This document shows, piece after piece, positions 10,703 through 21,975 of a stretch of DNA of 64,000 nucleotides (position 1 is its first letter; each line of letters starts with the position of its first letter). The stretch comes from Luidia sarsii (Eukaryota > Echinodermata > Asteroidea > Paxillosida > Luidiidae): positions 2,747,959-2,811,958 of the forward strand of contig OX465115.1 in assembly GCA_949987565.1 (NCBI GenBank), given 5' to 3'. Made by a program: the position numbers and the translations under genes. The notes beneath the pieces were generated by a model, which saw nothing but the letters and a program-made list of their open reading frames with translations, was not told where the DNA came from and ran no database searches.

Positions 10703-11767
10703 TGCTGTTCTCGCCATGAAAGCCTAAATCTCTTTTGATTCTAATTCTGTACTGCTGGCCATGGGTTTGTGTTGGGACATGCATGTAGGTTTGGGAAAAA
10801 CGGAAAGGTGTAATGATCTTCAGAGTAACTTTGCTGAGCATTCAAACGGCATTCCCAGTGGGGATTGATGAGAAATGAGCAGTGAGTTATGAGTGCGCTG
10901 TGGTGATCTTCATCTCCTGCAGAATGCTTGGTGTGAGGGAGTAGAAAGACTGGTATCCACTCAGAGACTCACAAGCTCATGTACATGTACTGTACATCTA
11001 TTAACACTTAACAATCTCCCATAATTGCTGGTCTACTCGGGGCCCTGTCATTTTATGGAGCAGTCAATCCTAATAGTTCTAACAACAGGTAAAATAAGGG
11101 GGGAAAAAGTCAAGATCTCCCGATTCAAACCTTGAAGACAAGAACAGGCTAATTTGATCCACCGACCTACTGCTTCTACTCAGGCCGTGTCCTGACGAGG
11201 ACAGCCACAGCCTCAGGGGATCCACTGGTCCTGATAGTGCCTGGACTGGCCGGAGCACCAAGGGTAGGGGCCTAGGGGATTTGTTTAGTGGTAGGCTTAG
11301 CAGCCCTGTAGGACACATTATGATAGGACAAGAGTCTGGTTGGTACCCTTCACTATTACCCAGACCATTGTGCCTTTACCAGGACCATTGACTGGGTGGA
11401 CTTTTTTTTATGGGAGGGGATGGGGGTGGAGGGTTGGTTGAAACCAGTTGAAGGGGTGAGAGGAGGGGGAGGGTTGGGTATTTTCTTTTCTCATCTCCAC
11501 CCCACTGCGCCTCTCAAATTGGTCTCCAAACAGCTTCCTCCCCCCATAGACCTGCTGTCTTTAATTAATTCCGTCCCACGCTGGTGCCCGTGTCCTGCCC
11601 TCACCCCACCTTGCAGCCCCACAAATGTTTCTGGGAAAACTGGCATGGACTGTGGCAGAGAGCCTCTATAAACATGTGCCCAGACACAGAGGGGGAAAAA
11701 AAGCAACAAATTCATAGGCTAATACAAAATAAAACCTGATACAGTTTGGTTTATTGGATGTGCATCA
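10703..11767. other. Non-coding, nothing recognised
   Basis: Mixed-composition sequence. A short self-complementary GTACATGTACTGTACA cluster lies at about 10,980-10,996. No credible reading frame. Confidence 0.5.
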
Positions 11768-11958
11768 CTGCCAACCTATCTTAAAGGAAATTAGGAATAC
11801 TTCTGCTAAAAAAAAAGGAATCATAGAACAAATTGCATAGGAATATTTGTGTATTTCCAAGCCAAAGATCGAAATCTGTTGTCAAGAGCTTGTAAAAAGT
11901 GATAAATTTGTACCCCTTAAAAGAGGAATGATTTCTCCAAAATAAGAATGGTTGGCAG
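11768..11958. mobile_element. MITE-like element with CTGCCAACC termini, copy 1
   Basis: 191 bp bounded by CTGCCAACCTATC and the inverted GAATGGTTGGCAG. Matches 29,923-30,120 in the same orientation (CTATCTTAAAGGAAA, CTTCTGCTAAAAAAAA, GAGGAAT, TTCTCCAAAAT). The two halves of each copy are loosely complementary (AGGAATCA...TGATTTCT). No coding potential. Confidence 0.75.
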
Positions 11959-12089
11959 CCATGGATATGTATACTGGCAGACATAGGGCTGTGATTGCAC
12001 TGGGTTTGCGTTCATTTTAGGTTTTTTTCACTTTTCAATTTGAGCTCCCCCAAACTCTCTCACAGGAGTCCTCTGGGTTATCCAAAGAA

Positions 12090-12368
12090 ATCCAGATAAA
12101 ACCTGAAGGTTTGCATGGTGGAAATACTACTAATTGGTAGGTTTGCAGTGACACAATGTAGCTCTTTTTTTTCAAGAAGTGTGGCTCTGAAAGAAGCCAC
12201 TAACTCAACGTTTCGGGCAGTGTGTACCGTACTCTGCCCGTCGTCGGGTTGTCTCCTGATGACGGGCAGAGTACACACTGCCCGAAACGTTGAGTTACTG
12301 GCTCTTTTCAGAGCCACACTTCTTGAAAGTGAAGAGCTACATGGTATCACCGCAAACCTTCCACTAAG
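12090..12368. mobile_element. Palindromic MITE, CAACGTTTCGGGCAGTG family
   Basis: The terminal part AGGTTTGCAGTGACACAATG (12,138-12,157) faces the inverted GGTATCACCGCAAACCTTCC near 12,344. Inside, TCAAGAAGTGTGGCTCTGAA (from 12,172) pairs with its inverse ending near 12,327, and CAACGTTTCGGGCAGTGTGT pairs with ACACACTGCCCGAAACGTTG. A lead sequence, GAAGGTTTGCATGGTGGAAA, precedes the hairpin and recurs at 29,490, 35,620 and 52,295. The single-stranded form would fold into a hairpin over 100 bp long. No protein. Confidence 0.88.
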
Positions 12369-13323
12369 GTATCCAATGCTGGAGATGTTGGATTCTTCAC
12401 CGAGGACAGAGTCTGCCCCGCTGGATTCTTACGAGAAATCCAAGTCTGCTACAATAGTGCGTTGTAAAAACCAAGAACCAGGCCCGCTCTCAACTCTCGC
12501 GAGGAGTCAAGAATCCTTCAATCCATAAACCTAATAAGAACTTAATTTCGGGGGGGTGAGGGGGGGGGGGTGGTGGAGGGGGAATGTGCCATGCTAAATC
12601 CAGTGGTTTGGGGCAATAACCAATTAGTCCACTGCAGCAGAAGTCAGACACGATTTGCTTATCACAAGGCCCTGTTAAGGAATTAGGTCCAAGTCATGTT
12701 CCCAGGCGCCTCTTACACGAAGGGGGGAAAAAAAGAAAAAGCTAAAAAAAAAATGAGGCAATTTGCAACCCTTCCGCACCCCGAAATTGGTGCTGTAAAT
12801 CTTACGGTGCCCAAACGGAAAAGTGACAAGCGACAACCAGCACTTGGCAATTGGGCAGATTACCGGCTGTCCACACTGAACTTAATTTGGTTAAGTTGAC
12901 AAGTGTCTAACTCAACGTTTACCGAGCCCCGTCCAGCCGTGCCCCAGACTGCACAGGCACGCTGCAGCGCTTCCCTCCAATGAGAAAGCCTTCCAGAGAA
13001 AGACAGAAGGGGCAGAAGGAGGGGGGGGGAAGAAAGAAAAAAAAGGGAGAGACCCATCACGATATTATTGGGCTAATCTCCGGTTTAACCGCAGGAGTGA
13101 AAAGTTGCACAAGAAGTGAGGAAGGGCACTTCGCGCCACTCCTGTCAAAACAACAGACAATATTTGCGGAGGGAAATGCCGTCAATGGTCCGAGTCATTG
13201 TGGTCTAATTTAAGTCCAATTGGCAACGTGAACTTGGGGTCATCTTCATTATGAAGTGTAACACCTGCAATACAGTTCACCGTAAACATACGCGCACGTC
13301 CATATTAAACAAAAAAGACAAAT
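12369..13323. other. Non-coding, nothing recognised
   Basis: G-runs at 12,549-12,570 and 13,020-13,030. Short frames on both strands show no recognisable family. Confidence 0.5.
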
Positions 13324-13582
13324 TGTGACCCGGCACAGCATAATGAAGAATAACCCAACTTTTGAGATTTTGAGGTTTACTAATGATGTGAAAGAGTATA
13401 CCATAAGCTTTCAAATGATATCAAAATATAATATCCTCTTAGTCTAATACTTACAATTTCCGAAAATACAAAAACATGAAAATTAATTTGTAATCAAATT
13501 GTGAAGATACTTTAACTTCGAGCGTTGTTTACTCAAAAAGTGTTTTGGTGGGATATTCCTCATGTCGTTGTGCCAGGTCACA
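13324..13582. mobile_element. MITE with TGTGACCCGGCACA termini, copy 1
   Basis: 259 bp. Begins TGTGACCCGGCACAGC and ends GTTGTGCCAGGTCACA, terminal inverted repeats of 14-16 bp with one mismatch. The AT-rich body matches the reverse complement of 17,536-17,787 (GGGATATTCCTCATGTCGTT, AAAAAGTGTTTTGGTGG, GAAAGAGTATACCAT). The two copies therefore sit in opposite orientations about 4 kb apart. No coding potential. Confidence 0.88.
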
Positions 13583-13700
13583 ATTGCACTTGTCTACACT
13601 ACAAAATGAGTAACATTTAAAACTAACCTCACTGCACCAGTGAACACTGAAATTTCAATGGTTGGAAAAGTTTGAGTGAAATAATGCAGAACGTAAGCAC

Positions 13701-13733
<33 letters not shown>

Positions 13734-14812
13734 GACAGAGACAGAGGAGCCAGCCAGCCGGACGTCCTCCCGTAAGGGCCGGGGCGTTTAGACAAAGGGT
13801 CCGGTCTCACCTTGCTCAGGCACTAGTGTGCAGTACCCGGTATAGACAGACAGCATTCTTGTATATAGATTTTTTTCTGAAGGACATTGGTAATGGTTAA
13901 TTGAAAGTTGAAAACCATAACAATGGCACTAACACTTTAGACAACAATAGTCAACATTTGGACGTTTCAGGTACACATAATTATTCTATTATCAAATACC
14001 AATTTTAGTTTTTTAAGCAACGCTCCATGTAGTTTGACTATTGCCTTCTACAAACGTTTTTGATGGGTTTCTTGGAAAAAGCAAAAGTGAAAGACATTTC
14101 TTATGTTAAAATCAGTTGTTGTACGCACACCTCTTGGAAATCCTCACTGAATTCGTGTTTTAAGACTTGAGGACGGACTACAGCAGGATATAAACCAAAA
14201 CACTCGGACAAGATTTTCAACAGTGTACATTGTACACTGTACATAGTTAATTCGACTATCAAATCTATAATCCACACATCCCCCAATGATTTGTCTTGGC
14301 TCTATCAAGAAAGAAACTGACACAAAACATCACAGATTACCGGTAACACTCGGCATGAGTGTCTAGCCACACCGGAGATATAAAAGTTGACTTGTTTACC
14401 AGCCTTTCGACAAACATTCCAAAACAAGAAAACTCAGCCAATTTGGGCTCTACCCTCAGAATGCCTGATGTCCACAGATCTTATTCATTCCTCCCTGACC
14501 AGATGGCAAGCGGCCAATCAGGGCTCTTTACTCTGCCCAGCCAAAGTTATTTCTCTCCCGCCCGTCCGTCCGACGCTCAGCGCCCGTCGGAGATAAACAT
14601 CTCCTCCTTCGTCGCAGTCCAGTGCTCGCCTGCGTTCAGGCACTTCGCTCACAGACACAATTAACCCCGTTTAACTTGTATCACGTCTGGCATTCCCCCG
14701 CCGTCTTGGTAATGGATACCTTCTGTGAGGTATGTCGGCGAAGACCCGACCATCCAGAGGATCTCTGCTTTCTGTTTTTCTGTCAACTCTCCTCTCAATC
14801 CCCCTACACTAC
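13583..14812. other. Non-coding stretch before the CCA array
   Basis: A (GA)n/(CAGA)n patch lies at about 13,700-13,747 and a GTAC-rich palindromic cluster at 14,222-14,246. One + frame at 14,359-14,664 (101 codons) has non-repetitive composition but no recognisable motif, and no conserved exon structure is evident, so I do not call it a gene. Confidence 0.5.
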
Positions 14813-15313
14813 CCCACCACCACCACCACCACCACCACCACCACTACCACCACCACCACCACCACCACCACTACCACCACCACCACCGCCACCACCACCA
14901 CTACCCCACCACCACCACCACCACCACCACTACCACTACCACCACCACCACCACCACCACTACCACCACCACCACCACTACCACCACCGGCTTCACCACC
15001 ACCACCACCACCACCACCACCACTACCACTACCACCACCACCACCACCACCACTACCACCACCACCACCACTACCACCACCACCACAGCCACCACCACTA
15101 CCCCACCACCACCACCACCACCGCCACCGCCACCACCACCACCACCACCACCACCACTACCACCACCACTACCACCACCACCACCACCACCACCACCACC
15201 ACCACCACCACCACCACCACCAACACCACCACCACCACTACCACCACCACCACCACCATAACCACCACCACCACCACCACCACCACCACCACCATAACCA
15301 CCACCACCACCAC
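14813..15313. repeat. (CCA)n trinucleotide array, ~500 bp
   Basis: About 165 units of CCA with CTA, CCG, CAA, CAG and CAT variants and one longer interruption (GGCTTCACC, about 14,989). The three + frames read poly-His, poly-Pro and poly-Thr, and the minus strand reads poly-Val or poly-Trp. All are repeat artefacts. Variants such as CTACCACCACCACCA recur with rough periodicity, showing tandem growth of longer blocks. Confidence 0.97.
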
Positions 15314-16624
15314 GCCATAAAGGAGATCACAGAACTGCTTTGCCATTGATGAATGTGTTGAAGTTCACCCACTGCATACTGTTCATGAGTCTCACGGCTA
15401 ATTGCTACAAACGCAGGCACAATCTTGCTACGTGTCCCTACATGAAAACAACCGATCCACTGTGTGGGACAGCACAGCATAAGAACTAGCACCAATACGA
15501 ACCCATTTCAATAGGGCATCAACCCAAATAGTTCACTTTCACTCTACTTGCCACACATGCCTGCATGCATGTAGGATTCAAACAGTAAAGCCATTTTTTT
15601 GGTATTTCCAGTCACACATTCTGGCATCAATACAGTGCAAACTAGTAACTGCATTCTACAACATAATAGAAACCTAAGGCATGTAGTACATGTATTTAGC
15701 ACCATAAAGATACTGTACATCAGATTCTGATACAGTGAAATGTGCATGTAAGCTCTGTACAAAAAACCAAATATGGCAGTCGGTCACAGTTCCAGATACC
15801 CCGAGACAGTCTAAATGTGGGTTACAGGGTTAATTGCTGTGTTATTGCTTTTCAATATCTGAAAAATAAATAGCAGAACAAAGAGCAACAGACTGACAGG
15901 CTGTTTCATTCCGTGGACACAATGCTGATAAATGCCACTGAATAACCTTCTGTGGAGAATTCAGAAGCTGGCCTCAAAAGCCACAAGTAAACAAAAACCT
16001 TTGGCTGGATATGAAAAAAACAACAGCAAACTCTCCCATGTGTCGTTCATTATCTGTAAAAGTTAATATAATTACACGCACAATTAGTGGGGGTTTCTTT
16101 ATCTTTGATTGATTGAACAGCAGCCCATTTATCTTAACCTCATTTCGAATAGCTTTTATGAGTCAACCTATTCTTTTCGCCATTAGTGTTTTGTCAGGAA
16201 TATCAGAGCTTGCTGTCCATAGGTCAGAACAGCGGAATAATGCTCCATTGATATGAAATTCGGAGCAGACAAGCTTGTAATCTTCTGCTTATCACGCAAA
16301 AAAAGTGCATCTAAAGTATATTAGAGTGTTGTTCAATTCGTGTTTTTACTTCTTTTGTTACTATCAATAATAGATGGCTTAAAAAAAGTATTACTGAGCT
16401 TTTTGTTATGTTTTTCATGTAGACTCGTTTGCTAGAATGCCTTCACCCAAATTCTTTTTTATTTTATTCTGTTTTATTTCAGCAGCGAAGCAACGAATGA
16501 GATTTTTAGCAGCATTGTGTCTCCACCATCTCAGTAGATTTGGACTCAATTTTGATACGTGGCAAATCAAACTTAAACAATATAGGAGGGTTTGTGGGGT
16601 GACACCGGGAGAGGTATGGTTCTT
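15314..16624. other. Non-coding up to scaffold gap
   Basis: AT-leaning sequence with no recognisable gene or repeat family. Confidence 0.5.
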
Positions 16625-16824
16625 NNNNNNNNNNNNNNNNNNNNNNNNNNNNNNNNNNNNNNNNNNNNNNNNNNNNNNNNNNNNNNNNNNNNNNNNNNNN
16701 NNNNNNNNNNNNNNNNNNNNNNNNNNNNNNNNNNNNNNNNNNNNNNNNNNNNNNNNNNNNNNNNNNNNNNNNNNNNNNNNNNNNNNNNNNNNNNNNNNNN
16801 NNNNNNNNNNNNNNNNNNNNNNNN
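16625..16824. other. Assembly gap, 200 N
   Basis: Exactly 200 N bases. A round number indicates a scaffold join of unknown true size, so the left and right sides may not be adjacent at this distance or orientation. Frames read through it are meaningless. Confidence 0.99.
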
Positions 16825-17535
16825 GGCCAAGAGTTTTGTCTGCAACATCGCCGGCAATTTTCATCCCATTCTCGGGTTTGTTTTTTGCGGGAAAGTGAAA
16901 ATGATAGAGGTGAGTATGAACAATGGCGACACGTCCGGATGGTTGATTGGCCTCTACAGCTGAGGTACTGGCATTTGTGCGTGACTGTTTGTGGATTCAG
17001 CACATGTACTTTTGATTTCAACCAGCATGCACACGTATGCACTAATAGCATTGATTTTTGATTTCAGAGAACTTGATTTGATGCACTTTTTCACTGATTT
17101 GTTTCACAATGGTTCAATAATTAAGTGGGGGCCTGACGTTTCAGTGTTCGCCTGACGTTTCAGTACGACCTTTGACAACTTCGTCATCAGTATCTTTGAG
17201 GCCTTTTGAGAAAAGGTCCTGAAATGTCTAAAATGCCAGAAAAGTCATGTTTAAAGGGCTACATCTCTTAAAGCACTTTCGTAAAAAAATGATACAATAT
17301 GAATAAATATGCAAATATCAGTACCGGTAATCTCCAGAATGTAAAATGCCATGGGGTTCAAACCTACACCAAATTAAAGCTTATAATGTAACCAATTCAG
17401 CTATGTACATAACAAAACAAATTCAATTTTGGCACACAATACCCATTTTTTGTACAGCCGCTCACAATTTGCAGCAATTTTGAATAACCATCACACACTC
17501 TTTGAAAGTTGTGTCAGTATTCTGTGGCACTCAAA
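16825..17535. other. Non-coding with degraded hairpin-family fragment
   Basis: At about 17,126-17,232, GGGGCCTGACGTTTCAGT, GCCTGACGTTTCAGTACGA and, further on, TTTTGAGAAAAGGTCCTGAAATGTC are degraded pieces of the GGCCTGACGTTTC palindromic element. The rest has no recognised feature. Confidence 0.55.
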
Positions 17536-17787
17536 TGTGACCCGGCACAACGACATGAGGAATATCCCACCAAAACACTTTTTGAGTAAACGACGCCTGA
17601 AGCTAAAGTATCTTCACAATTCGATTAAAAATAAAAATTAGAAAAATATTTTTGGAAAAATTAAGTATATTAGAGGATTTATAATTTGATATCATTTAAA
17701 AGCTAATGGTATACTCTTTCACATCATTAGAAAATTTCAAAATCTCAAAAGTGGGGGTTATTCCTCAATATGCTGTGCCGGGTCACA
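17536..17787. mobile_element. MITE with TGTGACCCGGCACA termini, copy 2 (inverted)
   Basis: 252 bp, TGTGACCCGGCACAACG to GCTGTGCCGGGTCACA, 14-bp perfect terminal inverted repeats. It is the reverse-complement relative of 13,324-13,582, with many substitutions and short indels in the AT-rich centre. Confidence 0.9.
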
Positions 17788-18572
17788 AATGCACACCTAT
17801 ACACACGCACACAGCCTCCCATTGTGTCTGATTTGCCAGCGCCTGTCAATGCTCTGGAATCTGCCGGTCTATCACTTCCGTGCCAGCCAAACCTGCGACT
17901 GCTTTCGGCGGTGAGACACCGAGCACGCACCCTTCTGCACCAGCCTCTTGCTTCTTCCGAGGCAGCCTTGGCAAAATGTCGCCAGTGACACAGCGGTTCT
18001 CAGACTTCCGTTAGAAAGGGAACCAGTTACGCACTTGACTGGGTAGGTAGGTATCCCATGATGCAACGCTGAATTTTTCTATCCACCGCCCCCCCCCCAA
18101 AAAAAAGAGGTGACTTGCATGAGACTCGACGAGACATCACGTACACATGTCCATCTTTGAGGAGAGGGGGGAGACAGGGAGGGAGGCGGGGAGGCAGGGA
18201 GGGAGAGAGGAGAGAAGGTGGCCTAAGATGCGATATTTTTAGCCCGTGAGGGGTGCTGGGGCGTGCTGCTACTCTTTGTTGGGGAGGGGGGCACCCTTTT
18301 GGGCGAGGGAGGGAGGAGTGAGGGGGGCTGGATGGAGGGCGGTCCAAAGGAAGACTTGCCAGGGGAACGGGGATAAGATTAAGACCTCGGTTTCCCTCTT
18401 AAGTTTCCTCTCTTCTGGGAGAGTGCCGCAAATCTCACATGGGCCACTGCTTGGTACACCTTGGGCCTGTGATCTGCAGCTCTGATTTTACGTACATGAG
18501 TCACTTGCAGTGAACTTCCCAAACATTGAGGCCTCTGCTGAATTTCCTTCTTTTTTTTAATATTAAAAAAAG
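17788..18572. other. Non-coding, nothing recognised
   Basis: C-run 18,089-18,098 and a purine-rich patch at 18,160-18,216. No credible reading frame. Confidence 0.5.
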
Positions 18573-18727
18573 CTTAAAATTTAGTGGGCCTGACGTTTCG
18601 ATCCTAGCAGGACCTTTCTAAAAGGCAGGTCCTGCTAGGATCGAAACGTCAGGCCCACTAAATTTTAAGATTTGCATTTTGGTAATTTTAGTCAGTAAGC
18701 AGTTTGCAACGTTTTTGTATATATCAC
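18573..18727. mobile_element. Palindromic MITE-like element, GGCCTGACGTTTC family, copy 2
   Basis: A perfect hairpin: 43-bp arms at 18,573-18,615 and 18,627-18,669 with an 11-nt loop. The flank at 18,670-18,727 (GGTAATTTTAGTCAGTAAGC, GTTTGCAAC) is the inverse of the left flank of the 2,185 copy. Perfect arms suggest it is younger than the degraded copies elsewhere in the window. Confidence 0.9.
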
Positions 18728-19385
18728 AATAAAAAAAAGCTAATAAAAGAGAGAGATTTTGTTACATACATGTTGGCCTAAGTACACTGAGAATCAAACT
18801 CATGGCAATTCAGGAGTCCTGGTTTTGCAGACTGCAAATATGATCACTCAAGGAATAAACTTGTGGTTCTGCTTTTTCTGCAAATATTTTGTTTCATTGG
18901 AATACTGACACTGTGAAAAATAAAAAATAGACAGAGTTTCGTTGCTTGTTCGAGTTTTTCCCAACAATTCAAGCCAATGCTGCCCTGCCTGTGGGTACGT
19001 GTGAGTGTGGCTAGAATACACAATGTGCAAATTGAAAGACTAAAATAGATTGTCGACAGAAAAGAGTGACAACTACACTCTCAGTGTTGAACCCCATTGG
19101 GAAGGGCCAAGTTGAATGATAATCATTACATACATGCAAACGAAAACGAGAGAAAAAAAATCTTGTCCCCTGGCCCCCCTCACCCCCTCCCCTCACCCCC
19201 TCCCCTAACCCCCTCCCCTCGCCAGCCCTGGTTTGTGCTCCTCTCCCTCAGGGCAGCTGGCTTCTATTGAATAGGTCCGCCTGGGAGCACCAGAAATTTC
19301 ATAGGTAACCACTTGGACGCAATAGCTGTGAGAGCTGAGAGGAGTTAATCGTTAACGCCGGCCCTAAGTAGCTCTTTATTTCTGA
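18728..19385. other. Non-coding with a C-rich tandem patch
   Basis: Nothing gene-like. The C-rich segment at 19,167-19,219 is listed separately. Confidence 0.5.
19167..19219 (-). repeat. (CCCCCTCCCCTCA)n, G-quadruplex-like on minus strand
   Basis: Seven or more C-runs of four to six, separated by one to four bases. The minus strand meets the usual G4 pattern (four G-runs with short loops) more than once. Function, if any, is unknown. Confidence 0.8.
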
Positions 19386-19880
19386 GAGGAGGAAGAGGAG
19401 GAGGAGGAGGAGGAGGAGGAGGAGGAGGAGGAGGAGGAGGAGGGGGGAAGGAGGAGGAGGAGGAGGAGGAGACGGAGGAAGAGGAGGAGGAGGAGGAGGA
19501 GGAGGAGGAGGAGGAGGAGGAGGAGGAGGAGGAGGAGGAGGAGGAGGAGGAGGAGGAGGAGGAGGAGGAGGAGGAGGAGGAGGAGGAGGAGGAGGAGGAG
19601 GAGGAGGAGGAGGAGGAGGAGGAGGAGGAGGAGGAGGAGGAGGAGGAGGAGGAGGAGGAGGAGGAGGAGGAGGAGGAGGAGGAGGAGGAGGTGGAGGAGG
19701 TGGAGGAGGAGGAGGAGGAGGAGGAGGAGGAGGAGGAGGAGGAGGAGGAGGATGAGGAGGAGGAGGAGGAGGAGGAGGAGGAGGAGGAGGAGCAGGAGGA
19801 GGAGGAGCAGGAGAAGGAGGAGGAGGGGAGGAGGGGGAGGAGGAGGAGGAGGAGGAGGAGGAGGAGGAGGAGGAGGAGGA
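19386..19880. repeat. (GGA)n trinucleotide array, ~495 bp
   Basis: About 160 units, almost uninterrupted between 19,500 and 19,690, with GAC, GTG, GAT and GCA variants toward the ends. Poly-Ser, poly-Leu or poly-Pro (minus) and poly-Glu, poly-Arg or poly-Gly (plus) frames are artefacts. A homopurine tract of this length can form triplex DNA. Confidence 0.97.
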
Positions 19881-21714
19881 GGGGGGTTAGGATCAGAGAT
19901 AGGGGTATGGATGCGCACCGTCCATCGGTCAATTATTAATTAAAGCTATTGGCACTTGGCAGGTGACAGTGAGCATGTTGTATCCTCCAGTGACAAGTCC
20001 AAACCCCCTGGCCCCCTATTCCTTTGAAAGTGCAGTATCTTCAGAGGAGTAGCAACTCATTGCAGATTGAATCCACACTTCTCCTTTTTTTTCTTTCTTC
20101 TTCAAACCACGGACGATGCCATTCTCAATTGACTGACAGAGATGACTGAATTGGATGGCCGGTGCTCAAAGTCCCCCCCCCCCCCTGTCTCTCTCTCTCT
20201 CCCTCCGATTCCCACCCCAGGTTTGTTTGGTGAGAATGTCACGTCTTTCAGACCTGGAGAACTGAGCAAATGAATCCGAGTGTTTACCTGTTTGACACAA
20301 CAACAGCGGGGCAAGATTCACTGCCCCACCACCATCCCCGGTACCCTCTCTTCATTTCAACCTGCACAGCTTTTCTAAAGGGACACCGGCTTTTCATAGT
20401 GACTGAAAGCAACAGAGCCCAACATAATAAGTATGACCCTAAAGGAATTCATTACCAAAAAAAAAAAAACGAGGGGCGGGGAGGGGGGGTTGGGGGGGGT
20501 GGGGACACCCCTGACCAAAAAAAAAAAAAAAAAAATCCAAATCATGTGACTCTCACTCCACAACGCTGGCAATCATCCAACAAGATGGACCCCGCTCGCA
20601 CATTATGCGGAAACATCTGGCGCATCATGTCACTTGTGCTCAGGATCAAGTCAGGCTTGCCGGTGGGCTTGTCAAGGTTTCAGGCGGCCAGGGTCTGATC
20701 CTAATGGACGCCCTGTGCAGTCGAGTCTATCTAATTCGAAGACAATGTCACCAGTCGAGTTCAAATTCACGAGAGAAAGAATAACCCCACCCCTCCTTCT
20801 CCCCCCCTCCCCTCCCCTCCCCTCCCCTCCCCTCCCCCATCTCCAGGAGTACCTTGTACAGATGACAGGATGTGTCTACAAAGAGAAATACTGATAACCG
20901 AGCTGCATTTGTTGACAGTTTTCATGACCGGGTCGGCTGGGAAATCATTGACAATGGCCACCGACAATTTCGTTTGGTCGCCTTGGCTCCGGAAACCAGC
21001 AGAACGAAAACTCCACAAAAGAAGTCCAACAATAGGAACACTTGCAAGAAAATGCGATCCATGGATGATAAAAAAAAATTAAATAAATAAATAAATGTCC
21101 TCGCCGAGGTAAATTCATGAGGGTGGTAGTGTCTTCACGTTCATTATTCGGCAGACCGCCAATCTCCCGCCACCCTTGACACACAGACACACGTGCGCGC
21201 ACACCCACACACACACATCAGAACCTGCCCCCCCCCACCCCAGTGCCCATGCAACTGCCAGCATGCAAACACTCCACCGGCAGACTGGTGTCTGTGCTAC
21301 AGGCAGGGATGCTCCAGCCATGTTGACCCATTTCTATTTAAACAGCTGACAGTGGGGGAACCGAGACGAGCGAATGAAGATTGGCCGAGTCCTGGGTAAG
21401 AGTTAGAAACCGTCTTTCTTTCTTTTTTCCACCGCGACCAGGTGAACAGGGGTGGGGGGGGGCTTGGGGGCAAGAAGCCCGGAGGGGATGGGAGATAGGA
21501 GGAGGGAGGGAGGGGGGGGGTGCGACGTTTAAGAGATCTTGTGCTGCACGATGGCCAGACAGCAACTTGTGGCTTAGGCCCAGCCCATTCATGTCTTTTT
21601 CTGCCCAATAGGCCATGTGAAGTCATCCATTTTGCCCCAAAAAGGGGGGGGGGAGGAAAGAAGGGAAAAAAAAAACCATGTGTACACAATTAAAATTGTT
21701 CAGACCAACGTGCA
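19881..21714. other. Non-coding with C-rich and CA patches
   Basis: Adjacent A-runs and G-runs at 20,456-20,536, a (CCCCT)n tract at 20,785-20,838, a (TAAA)n patch at about 21,078-21,097 and (CA)n-like sequence at 21,180-21,218. No recognisable gene. Confidence 0.5.
20785..20838 (-). repeat. (CCCCT)n tract, G-quadruplex-like on minus strand
   Basis: Seven or more consecutive CCCCT units. The minus strand reads AGGGG repeats and fits the G4 pattern. Confidence 0.85.
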
Positions 21715-21726
21715 AAGGGAACGAAC

Positions 21727-21975
21727 TAGCATGCATTGCTGCCCAGTCTTGAAGAAGCAAGCATCACTAGCATCAAAGTCATTAGGGGGAGGGAGGATGT
21801 GCGTGGAAGAGGAATGAGCTCTCTGGAGTGAACCCTTTTTATTTCCCCTCCCCTTGATTGGCGCCCAAACTGGCATGCATTGTTGTCCAGTCTTGATGAA
21901 GCAAGCATCACTGCCATCAAAGTCATTAGGGGGAGGAAGGATGTGTGTGGAAGAGGAATGAGCTCTCTGGAGTGA
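21727..21975 (+). repeat. Two-copy tandem duplication (~105 bp units)
   Basis: Unit 1 at 21,727-21,830 and unit 2 at 21,870-21,975 share TAGCATGCATTGCTGCCCAG / TGGCATGCATTGTTGTCCAG, GAAGCAAGCATCACT, CATCAAAGTCATTAGGGGGA, GTGGAAGAGGAATGAGCTCT and GGAGTGA. About 39 bp separate them. Divergence is under roughly 10% by eye. No coding meaning is apparent. Confidence 0.85.

Noticed and set aside
14359..14664. 101-codon non-repetitive plus-strand frame
   Set aside because: Overlaps another plus-strand frame, no family resemblance and no clear splice context. A search against related transcriptomes would decide.
14622..15349. His/Pro/Thr-rich frames over 200 codons
   Set aside because: Caused by the CCA array; all three plus frames are open.
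19345..19939. Long Ser/Leu/Pro- and Glu/Arg-rich open frames up to 195 codons
   Set aside because: They lie entirely on the (GGA)n array, are open in several frames on both strands and have no non-repetitive domain.
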